The position numbers and the translations under genes are program-made. From Bradyrhizobium sp. SZCCHNS1050 (lineage in GTDB: Bacteria; Pseudomonadota; Alphaproteobacteria; Rhizobiales; Xanthobacteraceae): a stretch of 64,000 bases of DNA. Positions 17,329 to 24,904 of this stretch are shown here, piece after piece. The stretch spans positions 4,901,501 to 4,965,500 of the forward strand of contig NZ_JAUETR010000001.1 of assembly GCF_032484785.1 (NCBI RefSeq), read 5' to 3'. Each line of letters starts with the position of its first letter. Position 1 is the stretch's first letter. The notes under the pieces were generated by a model. The model worked only from the letters and a program-made list of their open reading frames with translations. It was not told where the DNA came from and did not search any database.

Positions 17329-17913
17329 ATGAGCGCCGTCATCAGAAAGATCGTGACCGTGGTCGAGGAAGTCCATCAGGAGATGGGCCGGTCCGTCTCG
17401 CCGCCGACGCGGCGGGCTGCGGCAGTGGCGGTGATCGAGAATCCGTTTGCCGGCCGCTATGTCGAGGACCTGTCGCCTCTGATTGCGATCGGCGAGGAGC
17501 TGGGCGAGATGCTGGCCAAGCGCGCCGTGGCCGCGCTCGGCATCGAAGGGCCGGCCGCGCACAGCTACGGCAAGGCGGCCGCCGTCGGCAGCGACGGCGA
17601 GCTGGAGCATGCGGCCGCGATCCTGCATCCGAAAATGGGCGCGCCGGTGCGCAAGGTACTCGGCAAGGGCGCGGCGCTGATCCCGTCGTCGAAGAAGCGC
17701 GGCGGCGTCGGCTGCACGCTCGACATTCCGCTCGGCCATAAAGATGCGGCCTTCGTGCGCAGTCATTTCGATGGCATGGAGGTGCAGATCAACGACGCGC
17801 CGCGCGCCAATGAGATCATGGTCGCGCTCGCGGTCACCGACAGCGGCCGTCCGCTGCCGCGCGTCGGCGGGCTCACGGTCGCCGAGATCAAGGGCGAGGA
17901 CGGTCTACGGTAA
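17329..17913 (+). CDS. AA_synth-family protein (PF06684 type), function unknown
   Basis: A 194-aa protein of the family labelled 'amino acid synthesis', a name with no solid biochemical basis that I know of. Conserved features include ENPFAGRYVEDLSPL (residues ~37-51), SYGKAAAVGSDGELEHAAA and the C-terminal DAPRANEIMVALAVTDSGRP. The ATG at 17329 has GAAGGA just upstream; TTG/ATG codons at 17293-17298 are alternatives. The gene sits between UPF0280 and the importer genes in the hnr operon. A catalytic role in the ring-cleavage pathway (for example on the formylglutarate product) is possible but is inference. Confidence 0.8.
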   Translation: MSAVIRKIVTVVEEVHQEMGRSVSPPTRRAAAVAVIENPFAGRYVEDLSPLIAIGEELGEMLAKRAVAALGIEGPAAHSYGKAAAVGSDGELEHAAAILHPKMGAPVRKVLGKGAALIPSSKKRGGVGCTLDIPLGHKDAAFVRSHFDGMEVQINDAPRANEIMVALAVTDSGRPLPRVGGLTVAEIKGEDGLR

Positions 17914-17939
17914 TTCGACTCAACATGGAGGCTGAAGGG

Positions 17940-19142
17940 ATGCGACGGAGAACGATGCTTGCGGCAGGCCTGGGCCTTGCCGTCGCGGGATTGACGGGCG
18001 CGGCGCGCGCCGAGGACGTCATCAAGATCGGCGAGATCAACAGCTATTCGCTGCTGCCGGCCTTCACCGAGCCCTATCGCAAGGGCTGGCAGCTCGCGGT
18101 CGAGGAGGTCAATGCGGCCGGCGGCATCAACGGCAAGAAGCTCGTCGTCGTCTCCAAGGACGACAGCGGCAAGCCGGCTGACGCGCAGACCGCGGCCAAC
18201 GAGCTGGTGTCGAGCGAGAACGTCGCGATGCTCGCCGGTACGTTCCTGTCGAACATCGGCCTCGCCGTCAGCGACTTCGCCAACCAGAAGAAGGTGTTCT
18301 TCCTGGCGGCCGAGCCGCTGACCGACGCCATCACCTGGGCGAAGGGCAACAAATACACCTTCCGCCTGCGTCCGTCGAACTACATGCAGGCGGCGATGCT
18401 GGTCGAGGAGGCCGCCAAGCTTCCCGCCAAGCGCTGGGCCACCATTGCGCCGAACTATGAATATGGCCAGTCGGCCGTCGCCGTGTTCAAGAAGCTCTTG
18501 TCTGAGAAACGGCCCGACATCCAGTGGGTGGACGAGCAGTGGCCGCCGCAGGGCAAGATCGACGCCGGTCCGGTGGTGCAGGCCGTCGCCGCCGCCAATC
18601 CGGAGGCGATCCTCAACGTCACCTTCGGCGCCGATCTCGTGAAGCTGGTCCGCGAAGGCAACACCCGCGGCCTGTTCAAGGACCGCAAGGTCGTCAGCTT
18701 CCTGACCGGCGAGCCGGAATATCTCGATCCGCTCAAGGAGGAGACGCCCGAGGGCTGGATCGTCACCGGCTATCCCTGGTATTCGATCAAGACGCCCGAG
18801 CACGACGCGTTCCTGAAGGCGTATCAGGCCAAATATAACGACTATCCGCGGCTTGGTTCGATCGTCGGCTACCAGACCATCAAGTCGGCAGCCGCCATCC
18901 TCGCCAAGGCCGGCTCGACCGATACCGACAAGCTGATCGCCGCGGCCGAGGGACTGTCGGTGCCGTCGCCCTTCGGTGAAATCACGTTCCGCAAGATCGA
19001 TCACCAGTCGACGCTCGGCGCTTACGTCGGCAAGACTGCGCTGAAGGACGGCAAGGGCATCATGGTCGACGCCGTCTATCGCAAGGGCTCGGACTACCTG
19101 CCTGGTGACGCGGAGGTCGGCAAGCTCCGGCCGAAGGACTGA
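17940..19142 (+). CDS. ABC transporter substrate-binding protein, LivK-type
   Basis: A 400-aa periplasmic binding protein of the branched-chain-amino-acid/amide class (Peripla_BP_6). The signal peptide MRRRTMLAAGLGLAVAGLTG ends near ARAED; the RRR start is Tat-like. The mature protein begins VIKIGEINSYSLLPAF. The ATG at 17940 is preferred because GGAGG lies at 17927-17931; the ATG at 17925 overlaps that site. In this operon the ligand is predicted to be nicotinate, 6-hydroxynicotinate or a related ring acid, not an amino acid; this is an inference from the neighbours. Confidence 0.9.
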   Translation: MRRRTMLAAGLGLAVAGLTGAARAEDVIKIGEINSYSLLPAFTEPYRKGWQLAVEEVNAAGGINGKKLVVVSKDDSGKPADAQTAANELVSSENVAMLAGTFLSNIGLAVSDFANQKKVFFLAAEPLTDAITWAKGNKYTFRLRPSNYMQAAMLVEEAAKLPAKRWATIAPNYEYGQSAVAVFKKLLSEKRPDIQWVDEQWPPQGKIDAGPVVQAVAAANPEAILNVTFGADLVKLVREGNTRGLFKDRKVVSFLTGEPEYLDPLKEETPEGWIVTGYPWYSIKTPEHDAFLKAYQAKYNDYPRLGSIVGYQTIKSAAAILAKAGSTDTDKLIAAAEGLSVPSPFGEITFRKIDHQSTLGAYVGKTALKDGKGIMVDAVYRKGSDYLPGDAEVGKLRPKD

Positions 19143-19159
19143 TCCACACGATCCTGCTT

Positions 19160-19275
19160 CTCCCTCTCCCGCAGGGGGAGAGCGGGCGGGGTGAGGGAAT
19201 ACGACGCCTGATCTGCAGGTTCGGGCCGAGATCCCTCACCCCACGCTTGCTCGCCAGCTCTCTGAGGGAGCGCCG
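19160..19275. repeat. Palindromic intergenic repeat between livK and livHM
   Basis: Two nested inverted repeats. The short hairpin is CTCTCCC (19164-19170) with GGGAGAG (19176-19182). The larger one pairs GGGGTGAGGGA (19189-19199) with TCCCTCACCCC (19232-19242), an exact 11-base match. This kind of 'CTCTCCCGCAGGGGGAGAG' element is a dispersed Rhizobiales intergenic repeat. A shorter relative lies at 57763-57785. Inside an operon it could act as an attenuator or mRNA-stabilising structure. Confidence 0.75.
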
Positions 19276-19324
19276 AGCGCAAACGCGGCTCATCGATTCG
19301 ACGATCTCCTCACGCGGACCGCCC

Positions 19325-21208
19325 ATGGCCTTCTATTTCGTCCAGTTCCTGACCGGCCTTGCCAGTGCAGCCTCGCTGTTCCTGGTGGCGTCGGGACTGT
19401 CGATCATCTTCGGCGTCACCCGCATCGTGAATTTCGCCCATGGCGCGTTCTACATGCTCGGCGCCTATGTGGCCTTTTCGCTCACTGAGAGGCTGTCCGG
19501 TCCGCTCGGCTTCTGGGGCGGCATCGTCGTGGCAGCGCTCGCGGTCGCGGCCGTCGGCGTGCTCGTCGAGATCGTGCTGCTGCGCCGGATCTATCACGCG
19601 CCGGAATTGTTCCAGCTGCTCGCGACCTTCGGCCTGACCTTGATGGTCGAGGATCTCGTCGTGCTGATCTGGGGACCGGACGACCTGGTCGGCCGCCGCG
19701 CGCCGGGATTGAAAGGTGCGGTCGATTTCTTCGGCCAGAACATCCCGAGCTACGACCTGTTCCTGATCGTGCTCGGCCCCGTCGTGCTCGGCGCATTGTG
19801 GCTGCTGTTCCAGCGCACGCGCTGGGGCATCCTGGTGCGCGCGGCGACGCAGGACCGCGACATGGTCGCGGCGCTCGGGGTCAACCAGAAGTGGCTGTTC
19901 ACCTCGGTGTTTGCCGTCGGCGTCTTCCTGGCGGCGCTCGGCGGCGCCCTGCAGATCCCGCGCGACGCGGTCCATCACGCGATGGATCTGCGCATCATCG
20001 TCGAGGTGTTCGTGGTCGTCGTGATCGGCGGCCTCGGCAGCATCCTCGGCGCCTTCATTGCCGCCGTGCTGGTGTCGGAGCTCAACGCTTTCGGCATTTT
20101 GATCTTCCCCACGATCTCGCTGATCCTGGTGTTCCTGGTGATGGCGGTCGTGCTGGTCGTCCGGCCCTGGGGCCTGTTCGGTAAGAAGGAAGCGCCCGCG
20201 CGCCGCACGCCGGGCCTCACCGTTATTCCGTGGCGTCCGCTGAGCTCGGTCGAGCGGCTGGCGTCCCTCGTCGCTCTGGCGCTGGCGGCGATGCTGCCCT
20301 TCATCGCCGGCAACTACGCGCTGACCGTGGGCGCCGAGATCGCGATCTTCGTGATCTTCGCGGCGTCGCTGCATTTCCTGATGGCGGTCGGCGGGCTCGC
20401 CTCGTTTGGTCACGCCGCCTATTTCGGCCTCGGCGCCTATGGCGTCGCCTTCCTCGCCAAGATGGCGGGACTGCCGATGATCGTCTGCCTTTTGCTGGGC
20501 CCGCTGCTCGGCGCGCTCGGCGCAGCCGTGTTTGGTGCTTTCGCGGTCCAGCTCTCCGGCGTCTACTTCGCGATGCTGACGCTGGCGTTCGCCCAGATCG
20601 TTTGGTCGATCGCGTTCCAATGGGTGGCCGTGACCGGCGGCGACAATGGCATTCTCGGTCTCTGGCCGGAAAAGTGGGCGGCCTCGCCGTCGCACTTCTA
20701 TTGGCTCGCACTGGGCGTGTCGGCGCTCGTGGTCAGCGTGCTCCGGCTGATTACTTTCTCACCCTTTGGCTACGCGCTGCGCGGCATGCGCGACTCGCCG
20801 CTGCGCAGCGAGTCGATCGGCATCAACGGCAAGCGTATCCAGTGGACCGCTTTCATCATCGCCGGCACGACGGCCGGCATCGGCGGCGCGCTGTTCGCCT
20901 ATCTCAAGGGCAGCGTCTTCCCTGACAACATGGGCATCTCGCTCTCGGTCGATGCGCTGGTCATGGTGTTGCTCGGCGGCGTCGAGACGGTGCCCGGCGC
21001 GATCTTCGGCGCCATCGTCTACAAGGCGCTCAACATCTGGCTGGTCAGCCAGACCGACTGGTCGAAGCTCGTGCTCGGCATCTTCATCGTGCTGATCGTG
21101 GTGGTGTTCCCGAAAGGCATCGTGGGCGTGGTCGAAACCGTCATGCATCGGCGCCGCGCAGTGTCCCCCAAGGGGGCTTCGCTGTCGGCCAAGATGGAGG
21201 GCGCATAA
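19325..21208 (+). CDS. ABC permease, LivH-LivM fusion
   Basis: A 627-aa inner-membrane protein that joins both permease subunits of a branched-chain-amino-acid-type importer. Residues ~1-290 are LivH-like (start MAFYFVQFLTGLASAASLFL, motif GLSIIFGVTRIVNFAHGAFY), and ~315-610 are LivM-like (SFGHAAYFGLGAYG, coupling region RGMRDSPLRSESIGIN). The linker around residue 300 is Pro/Arg-rich. The ATG at 19325 follows the repeat region; an in-frame upstream start would read through the repeat and is rejected. The stop overlaps the livG ATG by one base (TAATG). Confidence 0.9.
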   Translation: MAFYFVQFLTGLASAASLFLVASGLSIIFGVTRIVNFAHGAFYMLGAYVAFSLTERLSGPLGFWGGIVVAALAVAAVGVLVEIVLLRRIYHAPELFQLLATFGLTLMVEDLVVLIWGPDDLVGRRAPGLKGAVDFFGQNIPSYDLFLIVLGPVVLGALWLLFQRTRWGILVRAATQDRDMVAALGVNQKWLFTSVFAVGVFLAALGGALQIPRDAVHHAMDLRIIVEVFVVVVIGGLGSILGAFIAAVLVSELNAFGILIFPTISLILVFLVMAVVLVVRPWGLFGKKEAPARRTPGLTVIPWRPLSSVERLASLVALALAAMLPFIAGNYALTVGAEIAIFVIFAASLHFLMAVGGLASFGHAAYFGLGAYGVAFLAKMAGLPMIVCLLLGPLLGALGAAVFGAFAVQLSGVYFAMLTLAFAQIVWSIAFQWVAVTGGDNGILGLWPEKWAASPSHFYWLALGVSALVVSVLRLITFSPFGYALRGMRDSPLRSESIGINGKRIQWTAFIIAGTTAGIGGALFAYLKGSVFPDNMGISLSVDALVMVLLGGVETVPGAIFGAIVYKALNIWLVSQTDWSKLVLGIFIVLIVVVFPKGIVGVVETVMHRRRAVSPKGASLSAKMEGA

Positions 21209-21999
21209 TGAGTCTCGGCGTGTCGATGCTCTCGGTCGAAGGCCTGTCTAAATCCTATGGCGGCATTCACGCCGTCCGCAACGTGTCGTTCACGCTGCGG
21301 GCCGGCGAGATCCTGGCGCTGATCGGCCCGAACGGCGCGGGGAAAAGCACCTGCTTCGACATGCTCAACGGCCAGAACGTGCCGGACAGCGGCCGCATCA
21401 CGGTGATGGGGCAGGAGACCACCGGGCGCAAGCCGCGCGAGGTCTGGCGGCTCGGGGTCGGCCGCACCTTCCAGATTACCGCGACCTATCCGACCATGAC
21501 CGTGCGTGAGAACATCCAGGTCGCGCTGGTCTCGCATCATCGCCGCCTGTTCGATTTCTGGAGCCCGATGGTTGGCATCGAGCGCGACGAAGCCGATCGC
21601 CTGCTCGATCTCGTCGGCATGGCCGGCTATGCCGAGCGTCCCTGCGGCGAGCTCGCGTATGGCGACCTCAAGCGGCTGGAGCTCGCGATCGCGCTCGCCA
21701 ACCAGCCGAAGCTGCTGCTCATGGACGAGCCGACCGCCGGAATGGCGCCGCGCGAGCGCGTCGAGCTGATGCGGCTGACGGCTGGAATCGCGCGTGAGCA
21801 GTCGATCGGCGTCCTCTTTACGGAGCACGACATGGACGTGGTATTCGAGCATGCGGACCGCATTCTCGTCCTCAATCGCGGCAGCCTCATTGCCGAGGGA
21901 TCGCCAGCCGAGGTGCGCGCCAACCGGGAGGTGCAGGCGATCTATCTCGGCGAAGGCCTGCTGTATGATGCCGATCATCGCGAGGGAGCTCCGGCATGA
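21208..21999 (+). CDS. ABC transporter ATP-binding protein, LivG-type
   Basis: A 263-aa ATPase subunit. Walker A GPNGAGKST (residues ~44-52), LivG-type signature LAYGDLKRLELAIAL (in place of LSGGQ), Walker B LLLMDEPTAGMAP and the H-loop FTEHDMDVVF are present. It pairs with the LivF-type subunit to power the fused permease. It overlaps livHM by one base and livF by four. Confidence 0.93.
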   Translation: MSLGVSMLSVEGLSKSYGGIHAVRNVSFTLRAGEILALIGPNGAGKSTCFDMLNGQNVPDSGRITVMGQETTGRKPREVWRLGVGRTFQITATYPTMTVRENIQVALVSHHRRLFDFWSPMVGIERDEADRLLDLVGMAGYAERPCGELAYGDLKRLELAIALANQPKLLLMDEPTAGMAPRERVELMRLTAGIAREQSIGVLFTEHDMDVVFEHADRILVLNRGSLIAEGSPAEVRANREVQAIYLGEGLLYDADHREGAPA

Positions 22000-22700
22000 A
22001 GCTGTCCGTCGCCAGTCTCAACAGCCACTATGGTCCGGCGCATATCCTGTTCGACATCGGCCTCGAGGTCGGCGAGGGCGAGGTGGTGGCACTGCTCGGG
22101 CGCAACGGCGCTGGCAAATCGACGACGTTCCGCTCGATCGTCGGCCTGGTCGAGCTGCGCGAGGGCCAGATCATGTTCGAGGGCAAGGACATCTCGTCCG
22201 CGCCGACCCATGAGATCGTCCGCGCCGGCCTCGGCTATGTTCCGGAAGAGCGCCGCATCTTCACCGAGCTGACGGTGGAGGAAAACCTCGAGGTCGGTCG
22301 GCAGAAGCCGCGGCCCAATGCGCCGCAATGGACGCGCGAGAAACTCTATCAGTTGTTTCCCAATCTCGGCGAGATGAAGAACCGCCCGGGTGGCCGCATG
22401 AGCGGCGGCGAGCAGCAGATGCTCACCATCGCCCGTACCCTGATGGGCAATCCGTCGCTGGTGCTGCTCGACGAGCCATCGGAGGGTTTGTCGCCGAAGA
22501 TCGTCGAGCAGATGGTCGATGCGATCCTGACCATGAAGAAGGAAGGCGTCTCGCTGGTCGTCTCCGAGCAGAACCTGCATTTCGCCAAGCTGATCTCGGA
22601 CCGCGCCTATATCATCGAGCGCGGCCGCATCTGCTTCTCCGGCACCATGGCCGAGCTCGACGCGCGGCCCGACATCCGCGACGCGCATCTGTCGATCTGA
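21996..22700 (+). CDS. ABC transporter ATP-binding protein, LivF-type
   Basis: A 234-aa ATPase subunit. Walker A GRNGAGKST (residues ~36-44), signature MSGGEQQMLTIARTL, Walker B LVLLDEPSEGLSP and the switch region VVSEQN are intact. The ATG lies within the livG stop (ATGA overlap). Its stop is 13 bases before marR, so the regulator is very probably cotranscribed. Confidence 0.93.
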   Translation: MKLSVASLNSHYGPAHILFDIGLEVGEGEVVALLGRNGAGKSTTFRSIVGLVELREGQIMFEGKDISSAPTHEIVRAGLGYVPEERRIFTELTVEENLEVGRQKPRPNAPQWTREKLYQLFPNLGEMKNRPGGRMSGGEQQMLTIARTLMGNPSLVLLDEPSEGLSPKIVEQMVDAILTMKKEGVSLVVSEQNLHFAKLISDRAYIIERGRICFSGTMAELDARPDIRDAHLSI

Positions 22701-22713
22701 GGCGAGGGAAGAT

Positions 22714-23229
22714 ATGGCCAAGAGCGCCACGCTGAAGCGATCGGCAAGGACCGCAACGAAGACCGCGCCGAAGCCGCAGCCAAAGGCCGCTGCGAAGGCC
22801 ACGGCCAAAGCGGCGAAATCAAATTACGTGCTCGACGATCAGATCGGCTTCATCCTGCGTCAAGTCTGGCAGCGCCACACGATGATCTTCGCGCGCGACA
22901 TCGGCAGCAACCTGACGCCAACGCAATGGGCGGCACTGTCGAAGCTGGTCGAGACCGGGCCGTGCTCGCAAAACCAGCTCGGACGGTTCACGGCGATGGA
23001 CGTCGCGACGATCAAAGGTGTGATCGACCGGCTGACCGCGCGCGGTCTCACCGAAACCAGCCCGGACCCGCAGGATGGTCGCAGGCTGCTCGTCAGCCTG
23101 ACCCGCGCCGGCCAGCAGCTCGCGGAGAAGACCGCACCGCTCGCGCTCGCCATCTCCAAGGAAACACTGGCGCCGCTCGATGCGAAGGAACGCGAGACGC
23201 TGCTGGGGTTGTTGAACCGGCTGCGGTAG
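22714..23229 (+). CDS. MarR-family transcriptional regulator
   Basis: A 171-aa regulator. After a Lys/Ala-rich unstructured tail (residues 1-38, KPQPKAAAKATAKAAK) comes a MarR winged-helix domain: recognition region QNQLGRFTAMDVATIKGVIDRL (~89-110) and the wing DPQDGRRLLVSLT (~117-129). It is the last gene of the hnr operon. MarR proteins usually bind 16-20-base palindromes and release them on binding small aromatic acids, which fits the palindromes found upstream of hnr and of the enamidase gene. The basic tail is longer than in most MarR proteins and may add DNA affinity. Confidence 0.92.
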   Translation: MAKSATLKRSARTATKTAPKPQPKAAAKATAKAAKSNYVLDDQIGFILRQVWQRHTMIFARDIGSNLTPTQWAALSKLVETGPCSQNQLGRFTAMDVATIKGVIDRLTARGLTETSPDPQDGRRLLVSLTRAGQQLAEKTAPLALAISKETLAPLDAKERETLLGLLNRLR

Positions 23230-23241
23230 CCCTTCCTCCAC

Positions 23242-23352
23242 GTCATTCCGGGGCGTCGCGAAGCGACGAACCCGGAATCCCGAGCTGAGGGAAAGAACAG
23301 CGCTGGCCAATCTCGGGATTCCGGGTTCGCCCTTTGGGCGCCCCGGAATGAC
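23242..23352. repeat. Long palindromic intergenic repeat (CATTCCGGGG family)
   Basis: Outer arms GTCATTCCGGGG (23242-23253) and CCCCGGAATGAC (23341-23352) match exactly. Inner arms of 18 bases (23267-23284 and 23312-23329, CGAACCCGGAATCCCGAG type) also match exactly. It lies between the convergent marR and enamidase genes and could end transcription from both sides. A shorter member of the same family is at 52141-52220. Confidence 0.85.
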
Positions 23353-23376
23353 TGTGTATGCCGCTCTACGACGATA

Positions 23377-24573
23377 TTACTTCGCCACGATCTCCGGGAT
23401 CTTCGTGGCCGGCGGCGTGTTGCGGCTGCGCTGGGTGCGGACGATGCCGTCGATGATGGTCATGCCGATACCCGGGAGATCGCCGAGCTGGACGCTGTCG
23501 AGCAAGGTCGTGGCCGGCGAGTGCTGCGCCTTGTCCATGATGACGAAGTCGGCGGAGCGGCCGACCTCAATCAGGCCGCAGTCGAGCTCGCGCATCCGCG
23601 CTGTGTTGCCGGTAGCGAAGCAGAACGCGATCTCGGCGGGGACGTCGCCGAGCGAGGACAGTAGCGACACCATGCGCAGGATGCCGAGCGGCTGCACGCC
23701 GGAGCCGGCCGGCGCGTCGGTGCCGAGGATCACGCGGTTGAGTTCGTTCATCTCGCGCGCGGTGCGCAAGGTGAACAGCGCCGAGCGCTCATTGCCGTTG
23801 TGCACCAGCTCGAGCCCAGCCTTGCAGCCCTCGCAGATGCAGCGGATCTGGTCGTCGGGCAGGGCGGTGTGGCCGCCATTGATGTGTCCGATGACGTCGG
23901 TGCCGGCCTCCAGCACGACGTCCTTGTCGATCAGGCCGGAGCCGGGAATCGACGGACCGCCGGTGTGAATGGTGCTCTGGATGCCGTATTTGCGCGCCCA
24001 GCCGACCATCTTGCGCGCGGTCGGGCCGTCCTTGACGCCGCCGAGGCCGACCTCGCCGAGCAGCTTGACGCCGGCCGCCGCGAGCTCCTTGAAATCGTCC
24101 TCGACCATCTCGCATTCGATCACCGGCGCGCCGGCATGCACCTTCACACCGCCGGGGCGGAGCGTCCAGAATGCGCGCTGCGCGAAGATCGCCATCGCCT
24201 TCAGGCCGACCACGTCGCGCGGGCGACCGGGCATGTGCACCTCGCCGGCGGAGATCATCGTGGTGACGCCACCATGCAGATAGGAGTCGATCCAGTTGGT
24301 CTGGTTCTGCCGCGGCGTCCAGTCGCCGGCGACCGGATGAACATGGCTGTCGATCAGGCCTGGCGCCACCGTCGTGCCATGGGCATCGACGATGGTCGTC
24401 GCGCCTTCGGTGTCGACGTCCTTGAAGCGGCCGATGCCCGTGATCTTGCCGTTCTCGGCGACGATCGTGTCGGCGTCCAGGATGGGCCGTTCCAGTGCGC
24501 CGGACAGCATCAGGCCGATGTTGCGGATGACCAGCTTGCTGGGACCGGTTGCTTGCGGCGCGTCATGGGCCAT
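23377..24573 (-). CDS. ena: Enamidase-like amidohydrolase (ring opening of tetrahydro-6-oxonicotinate)
   Basis: A 398-aa amidohydrolase-superfamily enzyme that closely resembles Eubacterium barkeri enamidase, which hydrolyses 1,4,5,6-tetrahydro-6-oxonicotinate to 2-formylglutarate and ammonia. Shared features, from memory, are the start LVIRNIG, DADTIVAENGKI, the metal site DSHVHP (HxH at residues 77 and 79), VTTMISAG followed by PGRP, HTGGPSIPGS, SHINGG-like GHINGGH, GTDAPAGSG and the C-terminal RNTPPA. The ATG at 24573 has AAGGA upstream on the minus strand. It faces the hnr operon and shares its candidate operator. This match, with hnr next door, is the strongest evidence for the reductive nicotinate route. 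Confidence 0.85.
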   Translation of the reverse strand: MAHDAPQATGPSKLVIRNIGLMLSGALERPILDADTIVAENGKITGIGRFKDVDTEGATTIVDAHGTTVAPGLIDSHVHPVAGDWTPRQNQTNWIDSYLHGGVTTMISAGEVHMPGRPRDVVGLKAMAIFAQRAFWTLRPGGVKVHAGAPVIECEMVEDDFKELAAAGVKLLGEVGLGGVKDGPTARKMVGWARKYGIQSTIHTGGPSIPGSGLIDKDVVLEAGTDVIGHINGGHTALPDDQIRCICEGCKAGLELVHNGNERSALFTLRTAREMNELNRVILGTDAPAGSGVQPLGILRMVSLLSSLGDVPAEIAFCFATGNTARMRELDCGLIEVGRSADFVIMDKAQHSPATTLLDSVQLGDLPGIGMTIIDGIVRTQRSRNTPPATKIPEIVAK

Positions 24574-24650
24574 CGGGATATCCTTCTTTCCTGGCAAGGC
24601 ATTTGCGGCAGTTTGCGCCTGCACGCGGCGCAGCATCAAGCCGGTTTCGG

Positions 24651-24668
24651 TCATTCGTACACGAATGA
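24651..24668 (-). promoter_or_regulatory. Candidate MarR operator upstream of ena: TCATTCGT-N2-ACGAATGA
   Basis: TCATTCGTACACGAATGA has perfect 8-base arms around a 2-base centre and lies 77 bases in front of the enamidase ATG. It differs from the site upstream of hnr at only two of 18 positions. On the minus strand TTGCCG followed after 16 bases by TACGAA could be the promoter, with the -10 box inside the palindrome, a repressor geometry. The rest of the gap 24574-24904 holds no gene I can support. Confidence 0.65.
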
Positions 24669-24904
24669 TCAGGTCCGGCAAGCTGCGGCCTGCACGAAGA
24701 TTTGGCGCGGGCTGCCTACCCTTCAGACACAGCGCGGGCCCTATGAGCGCGGCGACATCCTCGGCTTCGGTCGCGTGTTCGACATTCCCGTCCCCTGTGC
24801 TTGTGGCGGTGGTCTACGCGCAGGTGACGAACCGCACCCCTGGACGTTGCCGCCGCAATCCGGCATCACCTCGTGCGATCTTTTTGCGACGTGGGTGACG
24901 GCAG

